A DNA stretch of 60,369 nt from a virus. Below, piece after piece: positions 24,501 through 31,252 of this stretch (positions within the stretch are counted from its first letter, which is position 1; each line of letters begins with the position of its first letter). The position numbers and the translations under genes were made by a program. The notes below the pieces were generated by a model. It was given only the letters and a program-made list of their open reading frames with translations. It was not told where the DNA came from and searched no databases. Where the stretch lies: positions 1-60,369 of IMG/VR virus record IMGVR_UViG_3300042514_000542. One strand, written 5' to 3'.

Positions 24501-24560
24501 CTGATTTGGATAACAAAAGCGTGATAAGTCCAAAGAGAATAAAAATAAAACGCGCACAAA

Positions 24561-24632
24561 TGACGAGTAGCACAGCGGCAGTGCGGGTGACTGTTAATCA
24601 CTAGGTCGTAGGTTCGATCCCTACCTTGTCAG
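24561..24632 (+). tRNA. tRNA-Asn (GTT)
   Basis: Acceptor TGACGAG/CTTGTCA; anticodon stem GGTGA/TCACT, loop CTGTTAA; T-arm GTAGG/CCTAC; discriminator G. Confidence 0.93.
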
Positions 24633-24656
24633 CATAAGAAATAATCAATTGGTGTT

Positions 24657-25001
24657 ATGTATATAGAAAATAAAATATTCACTGAAATGATTTCGGATTA
24701 TTATAAGTGTGGGGATTTAAATCCCAAACTTCTTATATTCTTTAAAGAAATTACTTTAGGTTTATTAGAAACGGAAAGATTCAGAGGATATTCAAAACAT
24801 TGGAAAGATGAAATGGTATTCGAAAGTATCTTTCATATGAAGAGAGCATTAGTCGAAAGAAAGTTCAACTTGGATAGAGAAACTAATCCATTCTCATATT
24901 TTAATAGAATTGCTAATACTTCTTTTAGAGAATGGATTAGAAAAGAAAATGGTCATAACGAAAAATGTTTTGACTATTATGAATATATAAACGGGAGATA
25001 A
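24657..25001 (+). CDS. 55: Late sigma factor, T4 gp55-like
   Basis: 114 residues. T4 gp55 is a minimal sigma factor that directs host RNA polymerase to TATAAATA late promoters. The central block matches the family: RFRGYSKHWKDEMVFESIFH followed by NPFSYFNRIANTSFREWIRK (T4 has FSGYTQSWKQEMI and [21 protein letters not shown]). It is much shorter than T4 gp55 (185 residues), lacking an obvious C-terminal sliding-clamp-binding extension. The many TAAATA promoters in the window fit its presence. Confidence 0.82.
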   Translation: MYIENKIFTEMISDYYKCGDLNPKLLIFFKEITLGLLETERFRGYSKHWKDEMVFESIFHMKRALVERKFNLDRETNPFSYFNRIANTSFREWIRKENGHNEKCFDYYEYINGR

Positions 25002-25046
25002 ATTGGGTCGTCATTACACAGCGACATGAAATAATTGTGTTGATAA

Positions 25047-25122
25047 CGGGAATTGATGTAACTTGGTAGCATGAGACATTTGGATTGTTTTTGTTCGGAT
25101 TCAAATTCCGAGTTCCCGACCA
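25047..25122 (+). tRNA. tRNA-Pro (TGG)
   Basis: Acceptor CGGGAAT/GTTCCCG; anticodon stem AGACA/TGTTT, loop TTTGGAT; T-arm TCGGA/TCCGA; discriminator A and encoded CCA. Confidence 0.92.
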
Positions 25123-25719
25123 CTATCTTTTAATTCTGCTAGATTTATCATTCAGAAACTTATAATTTTCAGTTAAAGAATGACAGTTTGGACATAGTAG
25201 CGTTAAATTATCCTCTATACAGTTAGATGCATCACCGTCTATATGGTGTATTTCTAAATAAGAAATATCAGAATACGGATTCTTTTCACTCCAACCACAT
25301 TCGACACACTCGTTGTTAAATTTATTTTTAATATATCTTCTGACAAATGATGAGATGTTTAGATTCTTATTCAGCACATATCCACAATGCTTTCCTGATT
25401 TCCAATCATTAAGTAATGTATTCTCTTTATGATTTAATTCACATTCCTTATTGCAAAATTTTCTATTATTCTTTGACCAATTTCTCCTTTTCATTACAAT
25501 GCTATTACAATTCAAGCAATAACAATTCACATCATTAGATGATTTCGTTGGTAAATTCTCCCTTTTTCTACTTTTATATTCCACAGCATCTCTAATCGCT
25601 TTATTTCTGACGTTTGGATTGCAGTGATAAGACACAGTAGATTTGGAACATCCTAATATATTCACAATTTCATCATAACTTTTTCCAGATTCTCTAAGTT
25701 CTAAAATTTCATTCTTCAT
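25123..25719 (-). CDS. HNH homing endonuclease
   Basis: 198 residues. N-terminal helix-turn-helix-like segment (SGKSYDEIVNILGCSKSTVS), a middle Cys4-type zinc site (CYCLNCNS ... CNKEC), and a C-terminal HNH nuclease with ECGW, LEIHHIDGD, NLTLLCPNCH. It lies antisense within the tRNA array and abuts tRNA-Pro, so it is probably a free-standing homing endonuclease that invaded the array. It carries a perfect late promoter of its own. Confidence 0.9.
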   Translation of the reverse strand: MKNEILELRESGKSYDEIVNILGCSKSTVSYHCNPNVRNKAIRDAVEYKSRKRENLPTKSSNDVNCYCLNCNSIVMKRRNWSKNNRKFCNKECELNHKENTLLNDWKSGKHCGYVLNKNLNISSFVRRYIKNKFNNECVECGWSEKNPYSDISYLEIHHIDGDASNCIEDNLTLLCPNCHSLTENYKFLNDKSSRIKR

Positions 25720-25724
25720 AATAG

Positions 25725-25730
25725 TATTTA
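25725..25730 (-). promoter_or_regulatory. Late promoter for HNH gene
   Basis: TAAATA then CTATT then ATG at 25719, identical in layout to the gp22 promoter. Confidence 0.8.
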
Positions 25731-25786
25731 ATACTTAGAACCCATTTTACAAATTTAAAATATTCAATTCGGAGTTCGAATATCAA

Positions 25787-25814
25787 TTGACATTAATTAA
25801 AACCGAACTATAAT
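25787..25814 (+). promoter_or_regulatory. Early promoter (full consensus)
   Basis: TTGACA, 16-bp spacer with AATTAAAACCGAA, TATAAT (25809-25814), then exactly 6 nt to ATG 25821. Confidence 0.9.
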
Positions 25815-25820
25815 ACGCAT

Positions 25821-26051
25821 ATGAACGATAATATACTACATGTCGCAAAGACACTTTATATGTTCCATGAAGAAGAACCTGAATGGAATGAACAGATGGA
25901 ACGTATGTGGAATAATCTACAACCAAAGAGAAATTATAGTAATCCGTATTCAGTTGCTCAAGATGAATATATCAGAATGGCTAAGGGTATTATGGTGTTA
26001 ATCAATGAAGAACTTTATAATAATCATTATAAAGACATTCCTTATGATTAA
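25821..26051 (+). CDS. Hypothetical protein
   Basis: 76 residues, acidic, Trp/Met-rich (FHEEEPEWNEQMERMWNNLQ); not recognised. Expected to be translated from a leaderless mRNA; its stop codon is part of the next promoter. Confidence 0.72.
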   Translation: MNDNILHVAKTLYMFHEEEPEWNEQMERMWNNLQPKRNYSNPYSVAQDEYIRMAKGIMVLINEELYNNHYKDIPYD

Positions 26052-26065
26052 AACCGAACTATAAT
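26050..26065 (+). promoter_or_regulatory. Early promoter box before tRNA-like element
   Basis: TTAAAACCGAAC and TATAAT (26060-26065); expected +1 about 26072, the first base of the paired element. Confidence 0.7.
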
Positions 26066-26071
26066 AATTCA

Positions 26072-26155
26072 ACCTTCCGCGCCTCTCTAAATTGTAGGTA
26101 TTGAATTGAGTGATCATAAATTTAATATTGTTTTATGAAGCGTAATTCGGAAGGT
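26072..26155 (+). ncRNA. tRNA-like folded element
   Basis: ACCTTCCG (26072-26079) pairs perfectly with CGGAAGGT (26148-26155); inside is a 9-bp arm TATTGAATT/AATTTAATA with an 11-nt loop. No T-loop consensus. It starts at the predicted +1 and ends 5 nt before tRNA-Lys. Confidence 0.45.
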
Positions 26156-26160
26156 GTTAT

Positions 26161-26237
26161 GAGAGTGAAGCTTATTAGGTAAAGCCCCAGACTTTTAATC
26201 TGGTGTCTTTCCGGTTCAAATCCGGGGACTCTCACCA
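26161..26237 (+). tRNA. tRNA-Lys (TTT)
   Basis: Acceptor GAGAGT/ACTCTC; anticodon stem CCAGA/TCTGG, loop CTTTTAA; T-loop TTCAAAT; CCA encoded. Confidence 0.92.
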
Positions 26238-26241
26238 AAAA

Positions 26242-26313
26242 CCGAGTATAGCTTTAATGTAGAAGTCTCCGACTGTGAATCGGACTGTTCTGGTTCAAGT
26301 CCAGATGCGCGGA
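26242..26313 (+). tRNA. tRNA-His (GTG)
   Basis: Anticodon stem TCCGA/TCGGA, loop CTGTGAA; T-arm TCTGG/CCAGA; acceptor CCGAGTA/TGCGCGG with one mismatch. Its 5' end lies in an AAAACCGA sequence. Confidence 0.85.
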
Positions 26314-26322
26314 TATAAAATT

Positions 26323-26478
26323 ATGAACCTAGAAAACTTAAACACATTCAAACAAATGATGGACATACTAGAAAGTATGTATGATATGGCTCAATCAGAA
26401 AGTTGGGATGAATCTGACGCACAGGATCTAATTATGTGTGGTGCTAAACTATACTTAGAAATTAAAAATAATACTTAA
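26323..26478 (+). CDS. Hypothetical small acidic protein
   Basis: 51 residues (MNLENLNTFKQMMDILESMY), helical and acidic, not recognised. It starts 9 nt after the tRNA-His 3' end; the longer frame from 26275 would lie inside the tRNA. Confidence 0.68.
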   Translation: MNLENLNTFKQMMDILESMYDMAQSESWDESDAQDLIMCGAKLYLEIKNNT

Positions 26479-26479
26479 T

Positions 26480-26668
26480 ATGATAGTTCAACTCAACCCA
26501 ACGATCCCGTTGATAACACCAAAGGGAAAAGGATTTGCACATTTGGTTATTGATTATTCACAGGAGCATGATCTAATGTGGGTAGTGTTCATTAACGAAA
26601 GTGGTGAATGCTGGACTTTTAAAAATAGTGAAGTAAGAATAGTAGATAATCTATCTTTGGGTAGGTGA
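26480..26668 (+). CDS. Hypothetical protein, SH3-like fold possible
   Basis: 62 residues. ITPKGKGFAHLVIDYSQEHD followed by LMWVVFINESGECWTFKNSE resembles small beta-barrel phage proteins that begin with a property-of-flow motif. Function unknown. Begins 1 nt after the previous stop. Confidence 0.68.
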   Translation: MIVQLNPTIPLITPKGKGFAHLVIDYSQEHDLMWVVFINESGECWTFKNSEVRIVDNLSLGR

Positions 26669-26675
26669 AGATAAA

Positions 26676-26749
26676 GCGGGTGTAGCTTAATGGTAAAGCG
26701 ACTGACTTCCACTCAGTATACCTCAGTTCGATTCTGAGTATCCGCTCCA
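26676..26749 (+). tRNA. tRNA-Gly (TCC)
   Basis: Acceptor GCGGGTG/TATCCGC; anticodon stem ACTGA/TCAGT, loop CTTCCAC; T-arm CTCAG/CTGAG; discriminator T; CCA encoded. Confidence 0.92.
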
Positions 26750-26751
26750 CA

Positions 26752-27192
26752 ATGAAAAATCAATATCCAATAGCATTTGAAAGAGGAAAGTTAGTGAAAT
26801 ATCTAAAGCCTCACAAGTATACCAAAAAATATGAGGAATATTCATTAGAATTATACGAAGATCAAACACTTCTTGAATTGATTGGTTGGGTTGAAGAACA
26901 TGGTGGTGAATTTAAAAATGCTCTCGTAAGACATGAATATGGTGGATATGGTGATGATGGTCACATGGAACTGTATTTGAAAATACCCTTGAGTGAAAAG
27001 GAAATAGAAGATCAAGAAAAAGAATACGAAAAACTGTTATCCGAATGGAACGAGTGGAAAGAACTTTCCAAAACAGCTAAGGATACCGAAGAAGCTAAAA
27101 ATAAAGCCACCAGAGCAAAAGCCCTAAAGACTCAAGAAAATAATCTTTTAGCTAAATTGAGAAAAATCAGAGAACAACAAAATAAATTATGA
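26752..27192 (+). CDS. Hypothetical coiled-coil protein
   Basis: 146 residues. N-terminal globular part (ELIGWVEEHGGEFKNALVRH), then a Lys/Glu coiled coil from about residue 82 to the end. Starts 2 nt after the tRNA-Gly CCA and overlaps the next gene by 4 nt. Confidence 0.72.
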   Translation: MKNQYPIAFERGKLVKYLKPHKYTKKYEEYSLELYEDQTLLELIGWVEEHGGEFKNALVRHEYGGYGDDGHMELYLKIPLSEKEIEDQEKEYEKLLSEWNEWKELSKTAKDTEEAKNKATRAKALKTQENNLLAKLRKIREQQNKL

Positions 27193-27398
27193 CATTAGAA
27201 AAATACATAAAAAATTTACAAGAATTTGTAGAGGAAAATCCAGAAATGAAAGATGCGTTGGTGGTGACATCAGCAGATGCAGAGGGTAACAGTTTTGAAC
27301 CTGTGTATCATACACCTAGTTCTGGACGCTACCAAGACTGCGAATTTCGACAAGAGTTATATGAAGATGAAAAATTTAATGCAGTTTGTGTAAACTAA
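27189..27398 (+). CDS. Hypothetical protein
   Basis: 69 residues; KDALVVTSADAEGNSFEPVY and GRYQDCEF resemble a small conserved phage protein family without assigned function. Coupled to the upstream gene. Confidence 0.7.
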   Translation: MTLEKYIKNLQEFVEENPEMKDALVVTSADAEGNSFEPVYHTPSSGRYQDCEFRQELYEDEKFNAVCVN

Positions 27399-27401
27399 AT
27401 T

Positions 27402-27590
27402 ATGATAATTACAATAGGAGTATGGGTAATACCAGTAGTGGTGAATGTAGTGTGGATTTTACTTATGGTAAGATCCGTGATGGAGTGTAGTAGTGGGTGG
27501 TTTACTGGATTGGCTGAAATGATATTTGGAACAATTGGAACACTTATCATATGGTTAGTTTTCTTCGCAGTAATGTATTTTTGTAAGTAG
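27402..27590 (+). CDS. Small membrane protein
   Basis: 62 residues with two hydrophobic segments (about residues 3-23 and 38-60). It ends with TAG, whose final G (27590) is the first base of tRNA-Thr. Amber suppression here would extend translation into the tRNA. Confidence 0.68.
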   Translation: MIITIGVWVIPVVVNVVWILLMVRSVMECSSGWFTGLAEMIFGTIGTLIIWLVFFAVMYFCK

Positions 27591-27660
27591 CCTTGTTAGT
27601 TTAATGGTAAAACGTGGGATTTGTAACCCCTTGACGAGAGTTCGATTCTCTCACTCGGCT
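27590..27660 (+). tRNA. tRNA-Thr (TGT)
   Basis: Anticodon loop contains TTTGTAA closed by GGG/CCC; T-loop TTCGATT; acceptor GCCTTGT/ACTCGGC with one mismatch. Shares its first base with a stop codon. Confidence 0.82.
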
Positions 27661-27681
27661 CCGTAACTCATTGATTGTAAA

Positions 27682-27758
27682 TGTGGTGTAACTCAGTTGG
27701 TTAGAGTATCCGCCTGATAAGTGGAAAGTCGTTGGTTCGAGTCCAACCATCACAACCA
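27682..27758 (+). tRNA. tRNA-Ile (GAT)
   Basis: Acceptor TGTGGTG/CATCACA; anticodon stem TCCGC/GTGGA, loop CTGATAA; T-arm GTTGG/CCAAC; A73 and CCA encoded. Confidence 0.93.
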
Positions 27759-27760
27759 TA

Positions 27761-27832
27761 GGGAGATTAGTAGAATGGATATAACGTCAGAATACGAATC
27801 TGGAAAAAGTGGTTCGATCCCATTATCTCTCA
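27761..27832 (+). tRNA. tRNA-Arg (ACG)
   Basis: Acceptor GGGAGAT/ATCTCTC; anticodon stem TCAGA/TCTGG, loop ATACGAA; T-loop TTCGATC; CCA not encoded. Confidence 0.9.
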
Positions 27833-27837
27833 CAAAA

Positions 27838-27908
27838 GGGGCTATAATTTAGCGGTAAAATAGCGGTTTTGCAAATCGTTTTCGTCAGTTCGACTCTGAC
27901 TAGCTCCA
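27838..27908 (+). tRNA. tRNA-Ala (TGC)
   Basis: Acceptor GGGGCTA/TAGCTCC; anticodon stem GCGGT/ATCGT, loop TTTGCAA; T-arm GTCAG/CTGAC. Confidence 0.92.
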
Positions 27909-27923
27909 CATAAGATTTCTATT

Positions 27924-27996
27924 GGGCATGTATTCCAACGGTAGAGAAAGTGCGCTTAGAACGCATAAAGTGTCAGTTCGAATCTGACCATGCCCA
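27924..27996 (+). tRNA. tRNA-Leu (TAG), short variable loop
   Basis: Acceptor GGGCATG/CATGCCC; anticodon stem GTGCG/CGCAT, loop CTTAGAA; T-arm GTCAG/CTGAC. Unlike typical bacterial tRNA-Leu it lacks a long variable arm. Confidence 0.85.
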
Positions 27997-28001
27997 CACA
28001 A

Positions 28002-28075
28002 CCCATGGTAGCTGATTTGGTTCAAGCGGCAGATTGAAGATTTGCAGTAGGTCGGTTCGATTCCGACACATGGGA
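28002..28075 (+). tRNA. tRNA-Phe (GAA)
   Basis: Acceptor CCCATG/CATGGG; anticodon stem GCAGA/TTTGC, loop TTGAAGA; T-arm GTCGG/CCGAC. Confidence 0.92.
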
Positions 28076-28081
28076 CACATT

Positions 28082-28270
28082 ATGAAACAGAAAATTCCAA
28101 CAATTGAAATCCAGTTGGAAAAGGTTATAGTAAGTTCAGAAGGTAAGATAAAACTGGACGGTGATTGGAAAATGGAAATAGATCCCAATATCATTGTCGA
28201 TTGGGGAGAAGACATTGATCCAGAATTATCCGAACTAATGTTTTACGAATTACATAGAGATTATAGATAA
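28082..28270 (+). CDS. Hypothetical small protein
   Basis: 62 residues, acidic, beta-rich (IPTIEIQLEKVIVSSEGKIK, DPNIIVDWGEDIDPELSEL). Starts 6 nt after tRNA-Phe. Not recognised. Confidence 0.68.
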   Translation: MKQKIPTIEIQLEKVIVSSEGKIKLDGDWKMEIDPNIIVDWGEDIDPELSELMFYELHRDYR

Positions 28271-28274
28271 AGAA

Positions 28275-28652
28275 TCACCAATCATTACAGGCAGCTTGCT
28301 GTGGACTTCCCTTTTTAGCATTATCGCAATTATGTCTAGCCCTAAAAGATTTCTTACGTTTTGTATTACCACTTTTACCAGTTACTTTTACACCAGCTTG
28401 ACCCCAATGAATTCTCTTAACACTTCCATCTGGTTGTGTTGCACACTTAGTCCATTTCTTACCCTTACGATCAGATGATGTTTTCCCAGTAGCTTTGGTG
28501 CATTCTTCTGCATCCTCTTCTCCTACTTCTTCCTCTTCAACACAGTTATTAACGGTCTTACCATCTTTAATTTTTGTGCCACGTTTAACATACCCATCCC
28601 AGCACATCTTTTCATATAACAGGGAAATATTTTCTCGATCTTTTGAATACAT
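28275..28652 (-). CDS. DUF5872-like cationic protein
   Basis: 125 residues. The C-terminal half, KTSSDRKGKKWTKCATQ, HWGQAGVKVTGKSG, KSFRARHNCDNAKKGSPQQA and the final CNDW, matches the DUF5872 pattern found in large phages. The N-terminus MYSKDRENISLLYEKM resembles helical leaders of other late proteins. ATG 28652 lies 5 nt after a minus-strand TAAATA. Probably a late, possibly virion-associated protein of unknown role. Confidence 0.75.
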   Translation of the reverse strand: MYSKDRENISLLYEKMCWDGYVKRGTKIKDGKTVNNCVEEEEVGEEDAEECTKATGKTSSDRKGKKWTKCATQPDGSVKRIHWGQAGVKVTGKSGNTKRKKSFRARHNCDNAKKGSPQQAACNDW

Positions 28653-28657
28653 GTTAT

Positions 28658-28663
28658 TATTTA
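28658..28663 (-). promoter_or_regulatory. Late promoter for DUF5872-like gene
   Basis: TAAATA on the minus strand, 5 nt before ATG 28652. Confidence 0.75.
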
Positions 28664-28680
28664 ATCTAAACATAAATAAC

Positions 28681-28708
28681 TTGACTTTAATTAAAACCGA
28701 ATTATAAT
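28681..28708 (+). promoter_or_regulatory. Early promoter of tRNA-Asp/Gln block
   Basis: TTGACT (28681-28686), AATTAAAACCGAA box, TATAAT (28703-28708), 5 nt before tRNA-Asp. Confidence 0.88.
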
Positions 28709-28713
28709 ATAAA

Positions 28714-28787
28714 GGAACATTAGCATAGTGGTTTAATGCACCCGCCTGTCGAGCGGGTTATCGTCGGTTCGAATCCGTCATGTTCCG
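28714..28787 (+). tRNA. tRNA-Asp (GTC)
   Basis: Acceptor GGAACAT/ATGTTCC; anticodon stem CCCGC/GCGGG, loop CTGTCGA; T-loop TTCGAAT; discriminator G. Confidence 0.93.
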
Positions 28788-28796
28788 CATGTAAAT

Positions 28797-28872
28797 TGAG
28801 GGGTAGTGTAATGGTCTAGCACTGGTGGTTTTGATCCACCCAGAGAGGTTTCGAATACCTCTCCCTCTACCA
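28797..28872 (+). tRNA. tRNA-Gln (TTG)
   Basis: Anticodon stem GGTGG/CCACC, loop TTTTGAT; T-arm GAGGT/ACCTC; A73 and CCA encoded; acceptor GAGGGG/TCCCTC with T1-T72 mismatch. Confidence 0.9.
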
Positions 28873-28875
28873 TAT

Positions 28876-28896
28876 TAATTAAAACCGAAGTATAAT
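28876..28896 (+). promoter_or_regulatory. Early promoter box for the 28904 gene
   Basis: AATTAAAACCGAA plus TATAAT (28891-28896), 7 nt before ATG 28904; no TTGACA. Confidence 0.75.
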
Positions 28897-28903
28897 ACAG
28901 TAT

Positions 28904-29248
28904 ATGTCCGACTATCCAAAAGCCTATACAAGCAAAGACAGAATATCCAGAAAACCTCATACCTGTTGTGAGTGTGGTGGTAGAATTTTCTATAAAGAAA
29001 AGTATCATTACTTCACAGCCATATGGGATGAAAGATGGGGAACTTTTAAAACTTGTATGGATTGTGTTGAACTAAGGAAAACCTTTGAATCTGGTTTAAA
29101 ATATGATGAAAGACCTTGTGTTGGTGATTTATTTGAACATATTTTTGAAGGTAATTATAAACCTGATATCCAAACAGCGATTGACATTATGGATAAGCGT
29201 GGTAAATTTGTTCAACCTTGGATGAGAGATCGTTTAAAGAAAAAATAA
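28904..29248 (+). CDS. Hypothetical zinc-binding protein
   Basis: 114 residues. HTCCECGGRI and FKTCMDCVEL form a CxxC pair typical of a small zinc ribbon; a helical C-terminal part follows. No function known. It is preceded by an early promoter box and ends 3 nt before tRNA-Ser. Confidence 0.75.
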   Translation: MSDYPKAYTSKDRISRKPHTCCECGGRIFYKEKYHYFTAIWDERWGTFKTCMDCVELRKTFESGLKYDERPCVGDLFEHIFEGNYKPDIQTAIDIMDKRGKFVQPWMRDRLKKK

Positions 29249-29251
29249 CAT

Positions 29252-29337
29252 GGGTGATAGCGTCAAGGCGACAAACGGGATTTGAACTCCCGGCATACTC
29301 TAAAAGGTATAGGGTTCGATTCCTTTATCACCCGCCA
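29252..29337 (+). tRNA. tRNA-Ser (TGA)
   Basis: Class II. Acceptor GGGTGAT/ATCACCC; anticodon stem CGGGA/TCCCG, loop TTTGAAC; variable arm TACTC/AGGTA; G73 and CCA encoded. Confidence 0.92.
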
Positions 29338-29349
29338 CATTTTAAAATT

Positions 29350-29748
29350 ATGAAGACAGATCAAGAACTATTAGATAAATGGAAACGTGTTGTAAATTTC
29401 TCCAGTGGATATCTGGAAGACACCCCAACAGAATTGAAATTATATGTATCCCAAAAATTGGAAGAATATGAGGACATGTGTTTTAGATGGGGTGACGAAG
29501 GAAAAATTAAGGATAACTCTAAATTCCCTAAATGTTTTATTCCTCAAGTTAGAGCTACACTTGGTAATCCAATAATTACATATGATGTCATGATTAACGG
29601 TAGGTTAGGTCTTGTTGTCGAAAATGGTAAGTGTTGGGACAAATATCAAGGTAGAGTAGGTATCCATTACGAACCAGAAGATATACACTGCCATACATCA
29701 CCAATGGGTGTATATAAGTGGGTTGATGAAAAATGGGAATATTGCTAA
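29350..29748 (+). CDS. Hypothetical protein
   Basis: 132 residues, not recognised (KWKRVVNFSSGYLEDTPTEL, MINGRLGLVVENGKCWDKY). ATG 29350 is 12 nt after the tRNA-Ser CCA; an upstream in-frame start would read through the tRNA. Confidence 0.7.
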   Translation: MKTDQELLDKWKRVVNFSSGYLEDTPTELKLYVSQKLEEYEDMCFRWGDEGKIKDNSKFPKCFIPQVRATLGNPIITYDVMINGRLGLVVENGKCWDKYQGRVGIHYEPEDIHCHTSPMGVYKWVDEKWEYC

Positions 29749-29755
29749 AAGTATT

Positions 29756-29845
29756 GGAAGTGTGACAGAGTATGGTTATTGTGCTAATTTGCTAAATTAA
29801 GGCTATCCCTCAAAGGATACGGAGGTTCAAATCCTTTCACTTCCG
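29756..29845 (+). tRNA. tRNA-Ser (GCT)
   Basis: Class II. Acceptor GGAAGTG/CACTTCC; anticodon stem TAAT/ATTA, loop TTGCTAA; variable arm TATCC/GGATA; G73. Confidence 0.9.
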
Positions 29846-29846
29846 C

Positions 29847-29993
29847 ATGACACATAGAACGAAATTAAAATGTATTGTAAATCCTATTCTAAGATTTATT
29901 CAATATAATAGTGATGAACCTTATGTAATTACATCAAAATTTAAAGATGGTGTATTCTTGGGTTATTCATTTCAAAGAGTCAAATACCGTTAA
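29847..29993 (+). CDS. Small conserved-type phage protein
   Basis: 48 residues beginning MTHRTKLKCIVNPILRFIQY and ending FLGYSFQRVKYR, a layout I have seen in small phage proteins of unknown function. The ATG lies 1 nt after the discriminator base of tRNA-Ser(GCT), so tRNA 3' processing would create an almost leaderless mRNA. Its TAA is part of the next promoter. Confidence 0.7.
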   Translation: MTHRTKLKCIVNPILRFIQYNSDEPYVITSKFKDGVFLGYSFQRVKYR

Positions 29994-30011
29994 TTAAAAC
30001 CGAAATACAAT
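29991..30011 (+). promoter_or_regulatory. Early promoter box for the M23-like gene
   Basis: TAATTAAAACCGAAA and TACAAT (30006-30011), exactly 6 nt before ATG 30018. Confidence 0.8.
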
Positions 30012-30017
30012 ACGAAC

Positions 30018-30557
30018 ATGTGGTATCCATTAAACATTCATACAAACAATAGAGGTCTTCCAATTAACGCACATCCGGGTTCTTTTGGACACGCTAGAAA
30101 ATATAACTTCCACGAAGGAATTGATTTATACGGCAACGAAGGAGATTGGGTTTATGCCATGAAGGATGGTGTGGTAATATCCAATGAACGCTTCACAGGA
30201 CCATCTGTGGGTCATGATTGGCATCTGTCTCAAGCCGTAACAATCAAATCCGATACTGAATATTTTGTATATGGCGAACTTAAAAGTGATCTAAAGATTG
30301 GTGAATTCGTTAAAATGGGTACTAAGATTGGAGAACTTGTTCCTGTATTACCTAAAGAGAAAATCAGACCAGATATTCCAGAACATAGTAACGTGATGTT
30401 ACATCTTGAGAAATGGAATTTTAAATATGATCCAGTCGTTGGGTGGAAACCTTGGAAGACTAGATATGATAGACCAGAGTGGTTGGAAGATCCCACAAAT
30501 GATTTAATTGAAGCACTTAGAAATAAGCATCATCCTGTAAAACTATTAACAATGTAA
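30018..30557 (+). CDS. M23/LytM-like peptidase domain protein
   Basis: 179 residues. FHEGIDLYGNEGDWVYAMKD supplies the HxxxD zinc ligands and the G-x-x-V-x-A turn of M23 peptidases; GELKSDLKIGEFVKMGTKIG and the late MLHLEKW (HxE instead of the usual HxH) follow. No signal peptide. The altered second motif leaves activity uncertain. Expressed from an early promoter, so it is not an obvious lysis enzyme. Confidence 0.72.
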   Translation: MWYPLNIHTNNRGLPINAHPGSFGHARKYNFHEGIDLYGNEGDWVYAMKDGVVISNERFTGPSVGHDWHLSQAVTIKSDTEYFVYGELKSDLKIGEFVKMGTKIGELVPVLPKEKIRPDIPEHSNVMLHLEKWNFKYDPVVGWKPWKTRYDRPEWLEDPTNDLIEALRNKHHPVKLLTM

Positions 30558-30559
30558 TT

Positions 30560-31252
30560 ATGAAAGTATTAATAACAAGCGGCGGTTGCAAAGTTCCAAT
30601 TGACGATGTAAGACATATTGGGAATTTTTCCAGTGGAAGATATGGTAAGGAATTATGCAACGAATTTACAAAAAATGGGAATGATGTAATCTTCTTCCAC
30701 GAAAAGGGAAGCGATAGACCTGAATATTTATATGTAAAAGATAATGTGGTGAATCCTACATACGTTGCATATAAAGATTACTATGACTATTTAAAAGTTA
30801 AAGATCTTATCAAAGAGGAACAACCCGATTTGATTCTTTCTGCTGCTGCAATATCTGATTATATTGTGGATAAGACAGAAGGTAAAATTTCTTCCGATAA
30901 TGATGAACTTACTATAAAACTCAAGAAAGGTGAAAAGGTGCTTCAATCGTTTAGAGAACTAGCACCCAAAGCCTTTATAGTCGGTTTCAAATTACTTGTA
31001 AGTCCGACTTATGAAGAGAAATATGAAGCAGTAAAGAAACAGTTGAAATATGTTGACGCTGTGGTTTACAATGATCTTACAGAACTTCGAAAGGGAAATG
31101 ATAAAAGAGAGTTAATATTCCAAGCCGATGATGGTAACATAGTCTCTGCTAAGAATATGACGGTTTCTGAAATCGTTGAAGAGTTATCTATATCTTCAAA
31201 GGTTTCAAAAGTATTTAAACACTATGAAATATTACTTAGGGAATTGACATGA
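30560..31252 (+). CDS. coaB: Phosphopantothenoylcysteine synthetase (CoaB domain)
   Basis: 230 residues. CoaB joins phosphopantothenate and cysteine in coenzyme A synthesis. Signatures: ITSGGCKVPIDDVRHIGNFS-SGRYG nucleotide-binding start, LILSAAAISDY, GKISS, and a later VVYNDL. In most bacteria CoaB is the C-terminal half of a CoaBC fusion; here it is a separate protein immediately upstream of coaC, in reversed order, overlapping by 4 nt. This is rare for phages. Confidence 0.9.
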   Translation: MKVLITSGGCKVPIDDVRHIGNFSSGRYGKELCNEFTKNGNDVIFFHEKGSDRPEYLYVKDNVVNPTYVAYKDYYDYLKVKDLIKEEQPDLILSAAAISDYIVDKTEGKISSDNDELTIKLKKGEKVLQSFRELAPKAFIVGFKLLVSPTYEEKYEAVKKQLKYVDAVVYNDLTELRKGNDKRELIFQADDGNIVSAKNMTVSEIVEELSISSKVSKVFKHYEILLRELT

